Source of the DNA: a virus
Virus record (IMG/VR): IMGVR_UViG_3300040751_004835
Coordinates: 27,375 to 91,374 of that record
DNA length: 64,000 nucleotides
Direction: 5' to 3' (one strand)
The translations under genes and the position numbers were made by a program. Positions 1 through 10,610 of this stretch are shown here, one piece after another. The number at the start of each line of letters is the position of its first letter. Position 1 is the first letter of the stretch. The notes beneath the pieces were generated by a model that saw nothing but the letters and a program-made list of their open reading frames with translations, did no database searches and was not told the origin of the DNA.

Positions 1-1
1 A

Positions 2-1651
2 AGAATTAAATCTGTTTCAGAAGCTGGATGGCCAGACAATCCACTAACATCGGATTTTTCTTCTCCCGTGGTGGTAACGTTCCCAGAGGATCTTTCAACA
101 CAAAGTACCACACAAAGTGTTAGTACTAACCTTAAGGATGAAGCAATACTTGCAATTCAGGAGGATCTTAATGCTAAAGGGATTGATGGTCTTTTAAATC
201 AGCAGGTACAGACCGCAGATAAAACCTACTACCTTGGAACCTCGTCTATTTTAAGCGGATATTATGATAGCTCTGGTAATCCTTTGGATCTTTTCCAAAA
301 ATTGAACGAGCTCCAGGATCAAATTAATTCTCTGCAGGCTACAATTGGTAATGTTACTGGATCGCTAGAGGTTTACGTCGTTAGTGGATCAAATTCTCAG
401 CTTGTTTCGAATGGATCAACAGTCAATCTAAATGCTGGCTATTTTGATCAGATCTACCAGAACGCTTCAACCTCTGATGCAGGTAAGATAGCTTCAACTG
501 TTTACGAGATCAAAATTATTAATACCTCTGCAGGTTTATTAGAACTTTCTTCCATACTACCTGGTGGGTTATCTACTCTTGCTGGTACAAGCTCTACTTA
601 TTCTTTACCGGATGGATATACAACTAATTTAAGATATGGTGAAGTACCAATTTCAGTTACTTCTTTGAGTACCGCTGATATTATACCAACTGGATCAACT
701 GGTGGTGCTAATAACGACTCATTCAAAGAATTTAGACAAGCACCACCATACGCTTCTGGTAATTCTAACAGTCAGTTTATCTACCCAAGGTGGAAGTCAG
801 TAGGCTTTGATGCTCAGCTTTATAATGTACCTGCATCTTTTTCTGCATCTTATGACTATACCGGGGATTCGAGTGGATTGCCAAGAAACGGAAGTCAGCT
901 TTTGCCTTTTGATCCTACCGATTCTTCGGTTCCTACCGCATCAGGAACTGACGCAAATGTTTGGAATGGAACATTTTCTGGTGTGACCGGAAGTTATACT
1001 GGAAATGGAAATGGAACCCTAAGCGAATTCTGTATTCATAAGAATCATCCAGATCTAACAACCGGGTTATCTTTCACAAATCTTGTGAAACCAAACTTCA
1101 GCGGGGGAGTGGTAGTTTACCCTTATTTCAGGCAATCAGACTACTTCCATTTGGATACAACCGTTGTTAACAGCTTCCAGCAACTTGGATATCAGCAAGT
1201 TTCTGTAGATTTTGCCCAGGGTGCAACTGCATCGAGAGAAGATGCCATGTACCCGAATAAGCTTGGGTTTACTGCTAATGACGAGTATTTGATTGGAAGG
1301 TACACGTGTGGATCTTACCTATTCTTAGGTCCACCAACAGCATCTACCATACAAGTTGAGGGATCAACACAGCTGGCCTCAAAATATGTCAAAAGTGGAG
1401 ACAAAAATGCTATCAATATTCCTTTAATATTCCAATTTAGAGCTAATGATAAATTAGGTTATATCGGCGGTTTTAGAGCGGATGGAAACCCAACAAACAT
1501 AACATACACCAAAAAAGCTGGAATAGATATACAGGTAAGAAACCAAAGTCCTTTCTCTTTTGATGTTGTTGTGACTGGAAAGTATAAAAATGATACACTC
1601 TCAGCTCCTAATTTTGCATCTATTGGACAAAATATGGGAGGGGATTTTTAA
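2..1651 (+). CDS. virion structural protein, 5' partial
   Basis: The reading frame is open from the first bases of the window, so the true start lies upstream; the first in-window GTG (position 68) is not a convincing start. At least 549 residues are visible, rich in Ser, Thr, Gly and Asn with aromatic beta-strand-like segments, as in tail or baseplate proteins. Around residue 95 there is a short helical stretch (LFQKLNELQDQINSLQATIG) typical of a trimeric coiled coil. The gene precedes a giant structural gene and two fibre genes, so a baseplate or fibre-attachment role is likely. No specific family recognised. Confidence 0.6.
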   Translation, partial: RIKSVSEAGWPDNPLTSDFSSPVVVTFPEDLSTQSTTQSVSTNLKDEAILAIQEDLNAKGIDGLLNQQVQTADKTYYLGTSSILSGYYDSSGNPLDLFQKLNELQDQINSLQATIGNVTGSLEVYVVSGSNSQLVSNGSTVNLNAGYFDQIYQNASTSDAGKIASTVYEIKIINTSAGLLELSSILPGGLSTLAGTSSTYSLPDGYTTNLRYGEVPISVTSLSTADIIPTGSTGGANNDSFKEFRQAPPYASGNSNSQFIYPRWKSVGFDAQLYNVPASFSASYDYTGDSSGLPRNGSQLLPFDPTDSSVPTASGTDANVWNGTFSGVTGSYTGNGNGTLSEFCIHKNHPDLTTGLSFTNLVKPNFSGGVVVYPYFRQSDYFHLDTTVVNSFQQLGYQQVSVDFAQGATASREDAMYPNKLGFTANDEYLIGRYTCGSYLFLGPPTASTIQVEGSTQLASKYVKSGDKNAINIPLIFQFRANDKLGYIGGFRADGNPTNITYTKKAGIDIQVRNQSPFSFDVVVTGKYKNDTLSAPNFASIGQNMGGDF

Positions 1652-1678
1652 TTACTAAATAAAGGAATAAAACTTTAG

Positions 1679-4600
1679 ATGGCTTCACCAAAATTATTTG
1701 ATTACAATTCCTCTTTTGGACTTCTAAGAACAAACCCCAAATTAACGGGAAATGTAAAAGTTTCTTTGGATTCATCTGGTGGAGTTTGGCTAAACTCCTT
1801 TAATGCCAATCCAACGCTTAGTTCTGAGAGGTTTAAGAAGTTTCAAGTTACTGGAAAGGATTCTTATGCAACTGATATTTATAACTTTTTTGATAAGGGT
1901 GCTTTAGCTAATGATCTGATATTCCAAGTTGGTGAATTTACTGACGGGAGTTCCAAAGCCCAAGAGGACTTTGAATTTCAGTATGATTTTTTTTATGGAA
2001 GTGGAGCTTCTACCCTGATTGATAAAAATTATACTGAGAATTTCAGATATTTTCAGCCCCTTTGGTTGAGAAACGAGTTGCCTGAATTTTTTGTCATATT
2101 TAAAATACCAGAGCCATTAAGCTATCCATATACTACAAATGTAACTAGGATTAGGGAATCAATTAGTTATAAATTAATTCAAGATCCTGATTCAACGGAG
2201 ACTTTTCAAATAGCATATGGTAAGGACAACTCAGGTCTTGATATTTTATACAAGGCAAATCAAATCTTTGATGGAGTAAATCTTTACAGCACCTATCGTG
2301 TGGTTTCTGGTTCTGGAAAGGTCGTTGAAATGAACGAACTTAAGTTCCAAAATGATGTTGATGACGTCGAGGGATTTTTTAATTCTAAGATTCTACCCCA
2401 TGCAAAAGTAATAGCAACATATGATTTAAGGTCTGAGACTAAGATTGGGCAGTACATCAGGGGTATTGTTAACAATAAAAATTACAAAAAATCCCCGATT
2501 GATTTCTCTTTCCAACAGAATACTTACACATATTACAATGGAGTGAGCATTAAGGATGGTGTTTTTACAGAGAGGGGCGAGCTTCTATATGATTATTTGG
2601 TAAGCCCACAAGCATCTATCCAATCTGATTTTGAAAACTACGTTACTGACGGGTTTCAAAGAAATGGAGTTGTTTGTCCGAATGTGCTGAACATGGAATT
2701 TCTATTTAACGATCCAGATTCAGATTTATATACAATCAACAGATATTTTGGTTTTTATGTCTCCAAAAACGATCTTGGTGAGTTTTTCTTAAATGGCGAT
2801 TATTTTTTCGATTTCAAGAATAGTCCAGACAATTTAAATTTACCAAAGCCGTCTAGAAATAATTTGGGGCATTATGAAGATAATAGACCAAATTTCCAAA
2901 GTAGCACTGGTGGAGTAAGATTGTATTACGAGGGAGCCTCTGGGTGGATTCCCGGTTCGTATGATACCAATGTTAACGATCCACAGAAGCTTTATTACAT
3001 CACAGATAAGAGCGACAATTTTTATTCTCTAAAAAGGTTTGAGAATTATAACAGAACTACTAAAACCTGGGAGAACAATACGCCAGGATATGCTACCTAT
3101 GGTCCTTATGATAATGGTACCTTTGGAGTAACCGGAAATGTAAACCTTCCTACTGGATCCCTTGTAATAGGCAATAAGTCAATCAATCTACAGGCATTCA
3201 CAGGATATGGTGATAAGATTGGGTCAATCAAAGGGATTTTACCAGGTTCAAGGGGAAGAGCAAACATTGGAATTGAATTCTTAATAAACGAGCCATTAAA
3301 CGGAGAGGTAGTCTTTAAGCTATTTTGGCCGAATGGAACAAGATCTGAATCCGCTGGAAGATATGATTTAATTAAAACTGGAGAATTTGGTGGAACCCTT
3401 GTAGGATGGAAAGCCGGATCATCTTATAATATAGGGAACAATCATTATTTCAATGCAATTGACGGAAATACTAAACAGATAGCTTCTGCTTTTTGTGATT
3501 GCGTAAATTCAATAAGTGATGTGGTTTGGAATTCTGCTCCAAGCTCATCCACCTCGGTAATCAGAACCAAAGCTAGTGGTACAAAAGTTAATCGTGAGTA
3601 TAGAGTTGTAATCTACGATGACTATGCAACATTTGAATCTGAATATGTTGGATTATGGAACAACACAAGCGGATATTCTACTGGTGATGTTGTTATGTCA
3701 CAAAACAATTACTACAAAGCTAAAATCAATATCTCGCCATCTACTCCAGGATCTCCTAATGCAGATCCAGCCATAGATACTACTAGCTGGGAAATTTATT
3801 CAACATTTTCTCAATCTGGGTTTGTTAAGATAGGCGGTGTTGATGCATCAACCCTCTCTGGTGCTGTATCATTTAGCGGCGGAACAGATTATGCACTTTC
3901 TAGAGTTTCTTTTGGATCCTCTGAGAAAGATAAGGTTGTTGTTGGTAATTATATTGAGGTCAAGAGTGGAACTGGTGTCACCGGTGGTGCATCAGCGATA
4001 GAAACCGTTACTCCGTATGTTGATGATCCAATTTTTGATGTAAATGGAAAGGTAACTGGGTTTAATGGCTATGATGAATTACTTACCGCAAGTTTAAAAG
4101 ACCAAAAGTCTGTTATTGATCTTGGTACTAGCCAATCTTTTAATCTCTATGAAATGCCAAAGATTAAGACGGGAGTATTCTCTTTCTTTGATATCAAGGA
4201 TTTTGATTTTGATTTTTGGTCTTCCTCCTACGGAGAAACCCCGACTCCCGAATTCCACCGATACTTTCAGTTGATATCCGAAGTAAATGGACAGATCAAA
4301 TCTGGTGTTAAGTATATAGTCCAATCTGGAGAGATCTTAGTTGATAATGGAACTGGGAGTCAAAGGACCTTAACCACTGGTCAAGCTTTTATAGGAACTT
4401 CGGTAAGTTATTTCGAAGATATTGGCTTTAGTAATACTGGTGCTACCTCAATTGTTGTACCTGCAATATTTACACAATCTGGTTGGAAGGATGCTTCATC
4501 ACTATATAAGGGGGTAAAAGCCGAGGAGAACCTCGATTCATTTGATGGATTTTTCGGAATTCAGTCGATTAACGAGACCCAAGCAATTTCTCAAGCTAAC

Positions 4601-7201
4601 ACCAAAGAATATATTTTTAATTACGGAAAGCTAGATACTGAATATGAGTACCTAGAGGAAAACTATACAGCTCCAAGAGCAAATAGATCTAAAATCGTTC
4701 CATTCATAAACAAGTGGGGCTATTTTGGAGGTACTGATGCAAGGGGTCATTCTTATAGATTAAATGCATCTCCTGCGTTTAGCCCAACTAACTTTTCTCC
4801 CAGCTTTGAAAAGGAAATTCCAGATCCAATGTATCTTACCCATGAATGGATGCTTTTGGAAGGAGTTCCTGAAGGATACCCTTCTGATGAAATAGAGGGG
4901 CAAAACAGCTATTTACCGAGCAAGATAGACCTAAGCAAAATTAGGAGTGCAAATCCTGATGATGCTTTATATTTTTCTTCTTTCCTCACGGTTGAGCCAG
5001 CAGACTATTCTAGCCCTTATAATATTTCTGGAAACACAACAAAGGAGCTATTCACCCCATTTGTCTACAACAGGTCTACTGGATTTTATGATACTGTTTT
5101 TAGAGGGGCTAAGATATCGCTAAGAAGAAGGAGTACTGTTGCTAACCCTCAAAGTGCCCTTGAAAAATATGTTCCTAATTACAGAGGGTTTGAGGACTAT
5201 AAATTTGCTTCAATCTTAAGGGTTGAAGTCGAGACAACCAATACCATTCAATCTCCTGTTAGTTATGAGATAATCGAAAACACCCAACAAAAGTGTGTTC
5301 TTTTTGTCTGTACAGTAGTTATCAAAGATTATCGAGCATTCCCTCTAGGATATACTGGTGGGACTGGTAGTAGTCCCTATTTAGATTATACACTGCTTTA
5401 CAGTCTTAGTGATAAAAAGAGGGATTCTGGAGTAGGAACAACTGGGTCTACTGGAGCAACTGGATCTCCACTATATGAAATTGATGACATCAAACTTAGT
5501 GCTGCACTCGACTTGTCCATCTCTTCTAGTAGTTCAGTTACTGAATTTACTAATCCTGGTTTTATCTATACTATTCCAAATTCAGAATATGATACAGACT
5601 TAAGGGAAGAGATTAATACGATTTATCCTGTTGGTGGAACTGGATCTCTATCCCCCACAGGTAAGGGAAGCTTCAGCGTTCCTGCTATTTCCTCAACTTA
5701 CCCTTGGCCTATTGGAAGATCTAAAAATTTAGCATCTTTTGGTCCAGTTGGTACTAATTATACATTTACAATACCTTTTGCATTTAGCTCTCCTGTTACT
5801 GTACCTGTTGGACCTAAAAGTGCTTACCAAGGAAATCCAGTATTTCAGGTAGAGGGAGGTGAGAAATACTTTGATTTTATCATGAGGAGGATTTCTCTAT
5901 CACAGATTTCTGATAGGGTAAATAACGAAAGCCCCTTTATCAAATATCGAACATATTCTTGGGACGAAGAGACTCAAACTACCGAGGTACGAAATGATTA
6001 CTTCCAATTCTATATGCAAAAGCCAACTGCTCTTTTCCGAAGTAATGGGACATTCCCGGTAGCCGACTATTCAGGACCTCAGACTCTAGGTCAGAACCAA
6101 CCTACCGGATATCAGATTAACGTGGGCTCAAATTATGCTGCAGACATTTTAAGATATGCTGGTAAATACGAGCCATTGTTCAAGAAGGTAATGAGGTATA
6201 AAAACGATAAAACGGATACCATTACCGGATTTACCTCAGCAGATTTGAGTTACCGTAATTGTACCTTTGCTCCAGAAAAATCTGAGTTTGGTAAGCTAAA
6301 AAATCTAAATTATAGTAAGGTTTCACTGGGAAGAAACATTCTAGAGAAATCTGACAATTTACCCCTAGGTCCAGTTTATCCCCTAGTTGGTGAAACCCCT
6401 ATTGCGAAAAAAGATTTTTCTGTATTTCTTTCTACTTGGGATCCTGGTTATTTCAATCTTTTCACATCTGCTACACAGAATTCGTCAGTTGCTGGTACTA
6501 GATCAATGAGGGAAAACAAGTCTTTCTTTGGATCTAAGATGATGCAAACCCCTTATACGATAACATCATATACATTTATCACTTTGGAGGTAAATAGGAA
6601 TAGTGGAGAAACTGATATCCAGAAAATTAACGCGGCAGCTACCAGGGCACTTCAGCAGATACAGAGTATTACCCCACAAACATCAAACACTGGTATAGGT
6701 CAGTTGGGAACAGTTCTTTCGAGTGTAGACTTACCAGCATTCGATGAAGGAATTTATCCAGATGTTGAGGTTTTCTGGCAAAAGGACACACAAACAAATA
6801 AGCTTTATGGGTCAATTAGGCTTGATAGAATTTTAAGAAGATTCCTATTGAACTCTGGGATAAGCAAGGTATTCGTTGAAAATATAATTAGCGAATTTGG
6901 TGTTGGTGATCCTGAAAACATAAATGACGATATCAAAACCTATATTGATAAAAACATAGTGCCTATCTATCAGGGGATAACCTTTGATCTCTTTGTTAAA
7001 AAGACCGGTACTGATTTAAGTGCTACAGAGATACTACTCAGAGGTGATTTAGTAAGTCCAGATAGGATTAGATATTCGTATTATCAAGAACCAAACTATA
7101 AGCTTACAAAAAGAAATGCACTGTCATACTCTTTTGAACTCCCAATGGAAAGCGGGAAAAACTACTCCACTACATTTACTTTCCAGATAGAAAAAATATA
7201 G
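1679..7201 (+). CDS. giant virion structural protein (1,840 aa)
   Basis: The longest gene in the window. The product is soluble, has no signal peptide or membrane segment, and is rich in Tyr, Phe, Asn, Ser and Gly with many short beta-type stretches. Around residues 660-720 a segment with GYSTGDVV...YYKAKINIS...WEIYS resembles the small carbohydrate-binding/chitinase-type (CBM5/12-like) folds found in phage tail proteins. A short collagen-like run, TTGSTGATGSP, lies near residue 1255. It stands between another structural gene and two fibre genes. A large baseplate or tail-fibre-proximal protein is the best guess; the family is not recognised. Confidence 0.6.
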   Translation: MASPKLFDYNSSFGLLRTNPKLTGNVKVSLDSSGGVWLNSFNANPTLSSERFKKFQVTGKDSYATDIYNFFDKGALANDLIFQVGEFTDGSSKAQEDFEFQYDFFYGSGASTLIDKNYTENFRYFQPLWLRNELPEFFVIFKIPEPLSYPYTTNVTRIRESISYKLIQDPDSTETFQIAYGKDNSGLDILYKANQIFDGVNLYSTYRVVSGSGKVVEMNELKFQNDVDDVEGFFNSKILPHAKVIATYDLRSETKIGQYIRGIVNNKNYKKSPIDFSFQQNTYTYYNGVSIKDGVFTERGELLYDYLVSPQASIQSDFENYVTDGFQRNGVVCPNVLNMEFLFNDPDSDLYTINRYFGFYVSKNDLGEFFLNGDYFFDFKNSPDNLNLPKPSRNNLGHYEDNRPNFQSSTGGVRLYYEGASGWIPGSYDTNVNDPQKLYYITDKSDNFYSLKRFENYNRTTKTWENNTPGYATYGPYDNGTFGVTGNVNLPTGSLVIGNKSINLQAFTGYGDKIGSIKGILPGSRGRANIGIEFLINEPLNGEVVFKLFWPNGTRSESAGRYDLIKTGEFGGTLVGWKAGSSYNIGNNHYFNAIDGNTKQIASAFCDCVNSISDVVWNSAPSSSTSVIRTKASGTKVNREYRVVIYDDYATFESEYVGLWNNTSGYSTGDVVMSQNNYYKAKINISPSTPGSPNADPAIDTTSWEIYSTFSQSGFVKIGGVDASTLSGAVSFSGGTDYALSRVSFGSSEKDKVVVGNYIEVKSGTGVTGGASAIETVTPYVDDPIFDVNGKVTGFNGYDELLTASLKDQKSVIDLGTSQSFNLYEMPKIKTGVFSFFDIKDFDFDFWSSSYGETPTPEFHRYFQLISEVNGQIKSGVKYIVQSGEILVDNGTGSQRTLTTGQAFIGTSVSYFEDIGFSNTGATSIVVPAIFTQSGWKDASSLYKGVKAEENLDSFDGFFGIQSINETQAISQANTKEYIFNYGKLDTEYEYLEENYTAPRANRSKIVPFINKWGYFGGTDARGHSYRLNASPAFSPTNFSPSFEKEIPDPMYLTHEWMLLEGVPEGYPSDEIEGQNSYLPSKIDLSKIRSANPDDALYFSSFLTVEPADYSSPYNISGNTTKELFTPFVYNRSTGFYDTVFRGAKISLRRRSTVANPQSALEKYVPNYRGFEDYKFASILRVEVETTNTIQSPVSYEIIENTQQKCVLFVCTVVIKDYRAFPLGYTGGTGSSPYLDYTLLYSLSDKKRDSGVGTTGSTGATGSPLYEIDDIKLSAALDLSISSSSSVTEFTNPGFIYTIPNSEYDTDLREEINTIYPVGGTGSLSPTGKGSFSVPAISSTYPWPIGRSKNLASFGPVGTNYTFTIPFAFSSPVTVPVGPKSAYQGNPVFQVEGGEKYFDFIMRRISLSQISDRVNNESPFIKYRTYSWDEETQTTEVRNDYFQFYMQKPTALFRSNGTFPVADYSGPQTLGQNQPTGYQINVGSNYAADILRYAGKYEPLFKKVMRYKNDKTDTITGFTSADLSYRNCTFAPEKSEFGKLKNLNYSKVSLGRNILEKSDNLPLGPVYPLVGETPIAKKDFSVFLSTWDPGYFNLFTSATQNSSVAGTRSMRENKSFFGSKMMQTPYTITSYTFITLEVNRNSGETDIQKINAAATRALQQIQSITPQTSNTGIGQLGTVLSSVDLPAFDEGIYPDVEVFWQKDTQTNKLYGSIRLDRILRRFLLNSGISKVFVENIISEFGVGDPENINDDIKTYIDKNIVPIYQGITFDLFVKKTGTDLSATEILLRGDLVSPDRIRYSYYQEPNYKLTKRNALSYSFELPMESGKNYSTTFTFQIEKI

Positions 7202-7217
7202 GGATTAGAAGTTAAGG

Positions 7218-7227
7218 AATATATAAA
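7218..7227 (+). promoter_or_regulatory. putative late promoter element
   Basis: AATATATAAA, 28 nt before the start of the first collagen-like fibre gene. A member of the recurring GATATATA set, with A in place of the first G. Confidence 0.45.
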
Positions 7228-7245
7228 CAAAGATAAGAGAAGAAA

Positions 7246-8739
7246 ATGCCGAATCTGAACATAAAAGCTTTAAACGCCGGCGACAACCAGCAATCCATAA
7301 GGGAGAAAGTAAATTCTAACTTTGATGCTATTGTAGCTTCTGGCGGTGGCCCTCAAGGACAACAGGGAGCCCAAGGAGAGCAAGGACCGATTGGACCTGC
7401 TGGTCCTAAGGGTGATCCTGGACAAGAAGGCTTAAGAGGTACTAAGTGGTTTGTTCAGGGAGCTGAGCCAACTGGGGGAGCTAGCGACCCAATAAGGGTT
7501 GGAGATTATTGGGTTCAGACTTTGGCTAACAACTCTATTTTTGAGTATACTAGTGCTGGCTGGGTTGATACTGGGCAAAACCTGAAAGCATCAGAGGTTT
7601 TTGAAGTAGTATCTGGAGTTTCTGGTCCAACTGGAAGTAAGGATGCTATTGTTATCAGCAGCCCCTTCCCTGAACTCAATACCCTTGTACTTAGCGATTC
7701 TGCTGCGGCAACTTCAACCATAAACCCGACTTATGCTAAGTTTCTGATTTCTTCAAACGGTAGCAACGACTATCCGATTATGGAGTTTTCTAAAACCAAT
7801 GTAAGTGGAATTGGAACACCAGCAGATTATAATAGACACCCACAGTTTAGATGGTTAGATCCCTCTGGTTCTAATTATGATCTATTATTCTCGGTTCCAC
7901 AGGATGACCTTTCTATTACCTCAGGAGGAAGTATGCTTATACAGTCTACCTCATCAACACTGGATATATCTGGTAATGGTGGTCTGACCATGACTTCTGG
8001 TTCGAACATGAACGTGACCTCTACGGGTAATATGTCATTTTCGTCTGGGTCTTCACTAATGACTTTCTCATCTCAGAAATTTACACTTTCCAGTAGTTCA
8101 TTAGCCCTCTCGGTTCCGTTGAATATTACAGGAGTAACAAGTCAGTCCCCACTATTAAGCCTTCTTAGCTCTGGAAGTGGTGATACATTGAAAGTTCAAT
8201 CTACATCCTCGTCTTCTTCTTACTATCTTCTAAGGCTATTAAGTGCAAGCACAGAAAGATTTAGTGTTAGAAATGATGGTAAAGTAACATTCCAAAGACA
8301 AGTTAATGCTACTAATAATTCAAGCTCAACTGCATCATATAGTGCTAGTTTAAGTGGAACCCCTTGGGCATTTTGGTGTCATGGTCCTGCATCTGGTACC
8401 CAAAGTAGCGTTGTTAATGTTTATGATTTTGGAGCTGGAAATAACATATATGCAAACTGGACAACTTCTTCGAACCGGGGTATACTTATCAATCATTCTA
8501 GTGGTTCCTCACTAACTTGGGAAAGCTGGCTTTCCAATAATGAATCAATCACCCTAAACTACTATGCAGTAAGCGGTAAGGAAATTGAGGGGATAGCATC
8601 CATGAACGGTGCACCACCTTCATCGGTAAGTGTTTTCTCAACATCTGCTTCTTATGTACAGGTTACTATAATGAAAGTTGGATCTACTGCGAAGTGTTAT
8701 TGGTCTACATGTGCTGGAGAATGTGGAGTTTTATTCTAA
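7246..8739 (+). CDS. collagen-like tail fibre protein (paralogue A)
   Basis: 497 aa. Residues about 1-32 are a conserved head (residues ALNAGDNQQSIREKVNSNFD) like the attachment ends of phage fibres. Residues about 34-64 are Gly-X-Y repeats (GPQGQQGAQGEQGPIGPAG) that would form a short collagen triple helix. A Trp-rich block follows, then a long Ser/Thr-rich beta-structured shaft with repeated SG-S motifs, and a C-terminal receptor-binding-like domain with several Cys. The next gene has the same order of parts, so the two are paralogues. The family is known to form trimeric host-recognition fibres; exact position on the virion is inference. An AATATATAAA element lies 28 nt before the start. 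Confidence 0.75.
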   Translation: MPNLNIKALNAGDNQQSIREKVNSNFDAIVASGGGPQGQQGAQGEQGPIGPAGPKGDPGQEGLRGTKWFVQGAEPTGGASDPIRVGDYWVQTLANNSIFEYTSAGWVDTGQNLKASEVFEVVSGVSGPTGSKDAIVISSPFPELNTLVLSDSAAATSTINPTYAKFLISSNGSNDYPIMEFSKTNVSGIGTPADYNRHPQFRWLDPSGSNYDLLFSVPQDDLSITSGGSMLIQSTSSTLDISGNGGLTMTSGSNMNVTSTGNMSFSSGSSLMTFSSQKFTLSSSSLALSVPLNITGVTSQSPLLSLLSSGSGDTLKVQSTSSSSSYYLLRLLSASTERFSVRNDGKVTFQRQVNATNNSSSTASYSASLSGTPWAFWCHGPASGTQSSVVNVYDFGAGNNIYANWTTSSNRGILINHSSGSSLTWESWLSNNESITLNYYAVSGKEIEGIASMNGAPPSSVSVFSTSASYVQVTIMKVGSTAKCYWSTCAGECGVLF

Positions 8740-8747
8740 TATAGGAG

Positions 8748-10331
8748 ATGGCAGATTTTAACACAAAATACATATTACCGGGAGATGACAAGGATACCAT
8801 CATCAATAAGATAAATCACAACTTTTATCAAGTATTTTTCAATGGTGTTGGTGAAAGGGGTCCTGTTGGCTACGTTGGTGCTACGGGTATTAGAGGTCAA
8901 GCTGGGAGAGATGGTGAAGCAGGTGCAACTGGCGAAAGAGCTGCTGATTGGTTTTTCTCCTCTACCGAACCAAGTGATTCTGAATCTCAAAATGGTGATA
9001 TTTGGATTAACATAGGGGTTACTGGAGGCCAGCAGGTTTACGTTTATACCTCAGGATCTTGGGTCAATACTGGACAAACACTTCTTTCTTCCGGTGTATT
9101 CTCTACAATAACTGGTGTTTCCGGTCCTGGTAATTCCACTTCAAATAATGCCATTTACATTAATGGAAGTCAGGGAGATAAAACTTTTGTTTTATCAGAT
9201 TCGGTTGGTGCAACATCGTCTATGAACCCTAACCTTTCTAAGGTAATAGTTTCAACAGATACCTCTCAAACTTCTGATTTTCCTATAGTTGGTTTTGCAA
9301 AGACTTTTTTAACTCAGACTCCTGGTGGAATAGTTTCTATGAAGTGGTCCCAAACAGGAAGCTCTTATGACCATAAATGGAACTTTCCCGGAGAAACTAG
9401 AATCCAAAGTGGACTTTCTTCCACTTATTCTGCCACGGGAGGAACGATGACACTTTCGGCTCCGAATCAGAATTTGAATGTTTCCTCTAGATCGACTGCT
9501 AGCTTTACTGCAGCAACGGGAGGTACTGGTACTTTTTCTTTTTCAACTCCTGGAATTTTTAGTTTTTCCTCTAGTTATGCAAACTTATCTGCTTCATCTT
9601 TTGATGTAACTATAAGTAATCCTGGCTCAACTGGATATATTGCTGCTACTGTTTCTCCATATACTCCTTTGGCGTCTTTGTCTGGCTCAGGAAATGGTGT
9701 AAACATCACTGCAGCATCAGAAACTTCAGACGAATTGCTTCAGGTATTAAGTACGACGGGTAAGGACTTTATTAAATCTGAAAGGACAAATAGATTTTCC
9801 ATCGGTGGAGCTAATGGAGCTACTGGTGCATATAAGGTCAAAGGTATAACTAATACCACCCAAAATCTCTTATCTGATGGAGTAGACTACTATGTAAATT
9901 GTGGAAATCCAACAAACGATGTTTGTGTCATTACTCCAGGTCCACTTTATTCAGGTAGTCCAAGTGCTAACGGAAAAGCTAACCGTGTCCTGCTGAATGT
10001 TGGTAGCAATTTTTCTTGGGCAGCGGGACTTTTAAATTCTGGTGAAAGCAGAACCTTCGATTTCTTTATGAATTCTTCAACATTTTCCTTTGGTGGAATA
10101 AGAGTGGTTAAATCCGGAATACCTGGTGTGGGCAAAGAATATATTAACGACAATACAGCAGGTGAAGATGGGTGTCAGCACATACGTTTAACTTTTTTCC
10201 CAGTAACACTCACTGCAAAATTCCACTACGAGGCTTTTTCAGACGATCACTACGAGTGTGGCTGGGAAACTTATACCATAGCGGTAACGACAGCTGGTGG
10301 AGGCGGAGGCGGAGGCTTTTTAGGTCTCTAA
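8748..10331 (+). CDS. collagen-like tail fibre protein (paralogue B)
   Basis: 527 aa, beginning 8 nt after the previous gene with a good AGGAG ribosome-binding site. The N-terminus (YILPGDDKDTIINKINHNF) matches the layout of paralogue A. Gly-X-Y repeats follow at about residues 36-62 (GPVGYVGATGIRGQAGRDG), then the shared blocks W-x-TGQ-x-L, GVFxxxTGVSGP and LSDSxxATSxMNP. The shaft and tip differ from paralogue A, and the end is glycine-rich (AGGGGGGGFLGL), reminiscent of glycine-rich phage adhesin tips. Likely a second receptor-binding fibre or an alternative tip. Confidence 0.72.
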   Translation: MADFNTKYILPGDDKDTIINKINHNFYQVFFNGVGERGPVGYVGATGIRGQAGRDGEAGATGERAADWFFSSTEPSDSESQNGDIWINIGVTGGQQVYVYTSGSWVNTGQTLLSSGVFSTITGVSGPGNSTSNNAIYINGSQGDKTFVLSDSVGATSSMNPNLSKVIVSTDTSQTSDFPIVGFAKTFLTQTPGGIVSMKWSQTGSSYDHKWNFPGETRIQSGLSSTYSATGGTMTLSAPNQNLNVSSRSTASFTAATGGTGTFSFSTPGIFSFSSSYANLSASSFDVTISNPGSTGYIAATVSPYTPLASLSGSGNGVNITAASETSDELLQVLSTTGKDFIKSERTNRFSIGGANGATGAYKVKGITNTTQNLLSDGVDYYVNCGNPTNDVCVITPGPLYSGSPSANGKANRVLLNVGSNFSWAAGLLNSGESRTFDFFMNSSTFSFGGIRVVKSGIPGVGKEYINDNTAGEDGCQHIRLTFFPVTLTAKFHYEAFSDDHYECGWETYTIAVTTAGGGGGGGFLGL

Positions 10332-10373
10332 TAAGAAATTTTGTGATACATAAACTTAGATAAATATACAGTA

Positions 10374-10610
10374 ATGGAACTTACAAAGAAAGAGAAAAAT
10401 AAAGCCAATTCATTGAAGGACCAGTTTTCCTCGGTTAGAGGTGAAATTGAATCAGTACAGGCTGAGATGGATCTGCTAACTCAGAAAGCTGGTACATTGA
10501 TCAAGGAACTTGAAAATTTGAGGGACCAAGAAGCACAGTTTATAACTGGACTTAAGAACAAATATGGTGAGGGAACACTCGATCCATTCAAACTAATCTA
10601 TATGAAATGA
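10374..10610 (+). CDS. small coiled-coil protein
   Basis: 78 aa, highly charged and almost entirely helical, with heptad-like spacing (IESVQAEMDLLTQKAGTLIK). No signal or membrane segment. The stop overlaps the next start (ATGA), so the two are translationally coupled and may act together. It could be a chaperone or assembly factor for the neighbouring fibre proteins, or a partner of the membrane-anchored coiled-coil protein downstream. Function unknown. Confidence 0.55.
   Translation: MELTKKEKNKANSLKDQFSSVRGEIESVQAEMDLLTQKAGTLIKELENLRDQEAQFITGLKNKYGEGTLDPFKLIYMK

Noticed and set aside
7350-7450. Tandem repeat or CRISPR-like array at the Gly-X-Y stretch
   Set aside because: The repeats are codon-level collagen repeats with variable third bases, without spacers.
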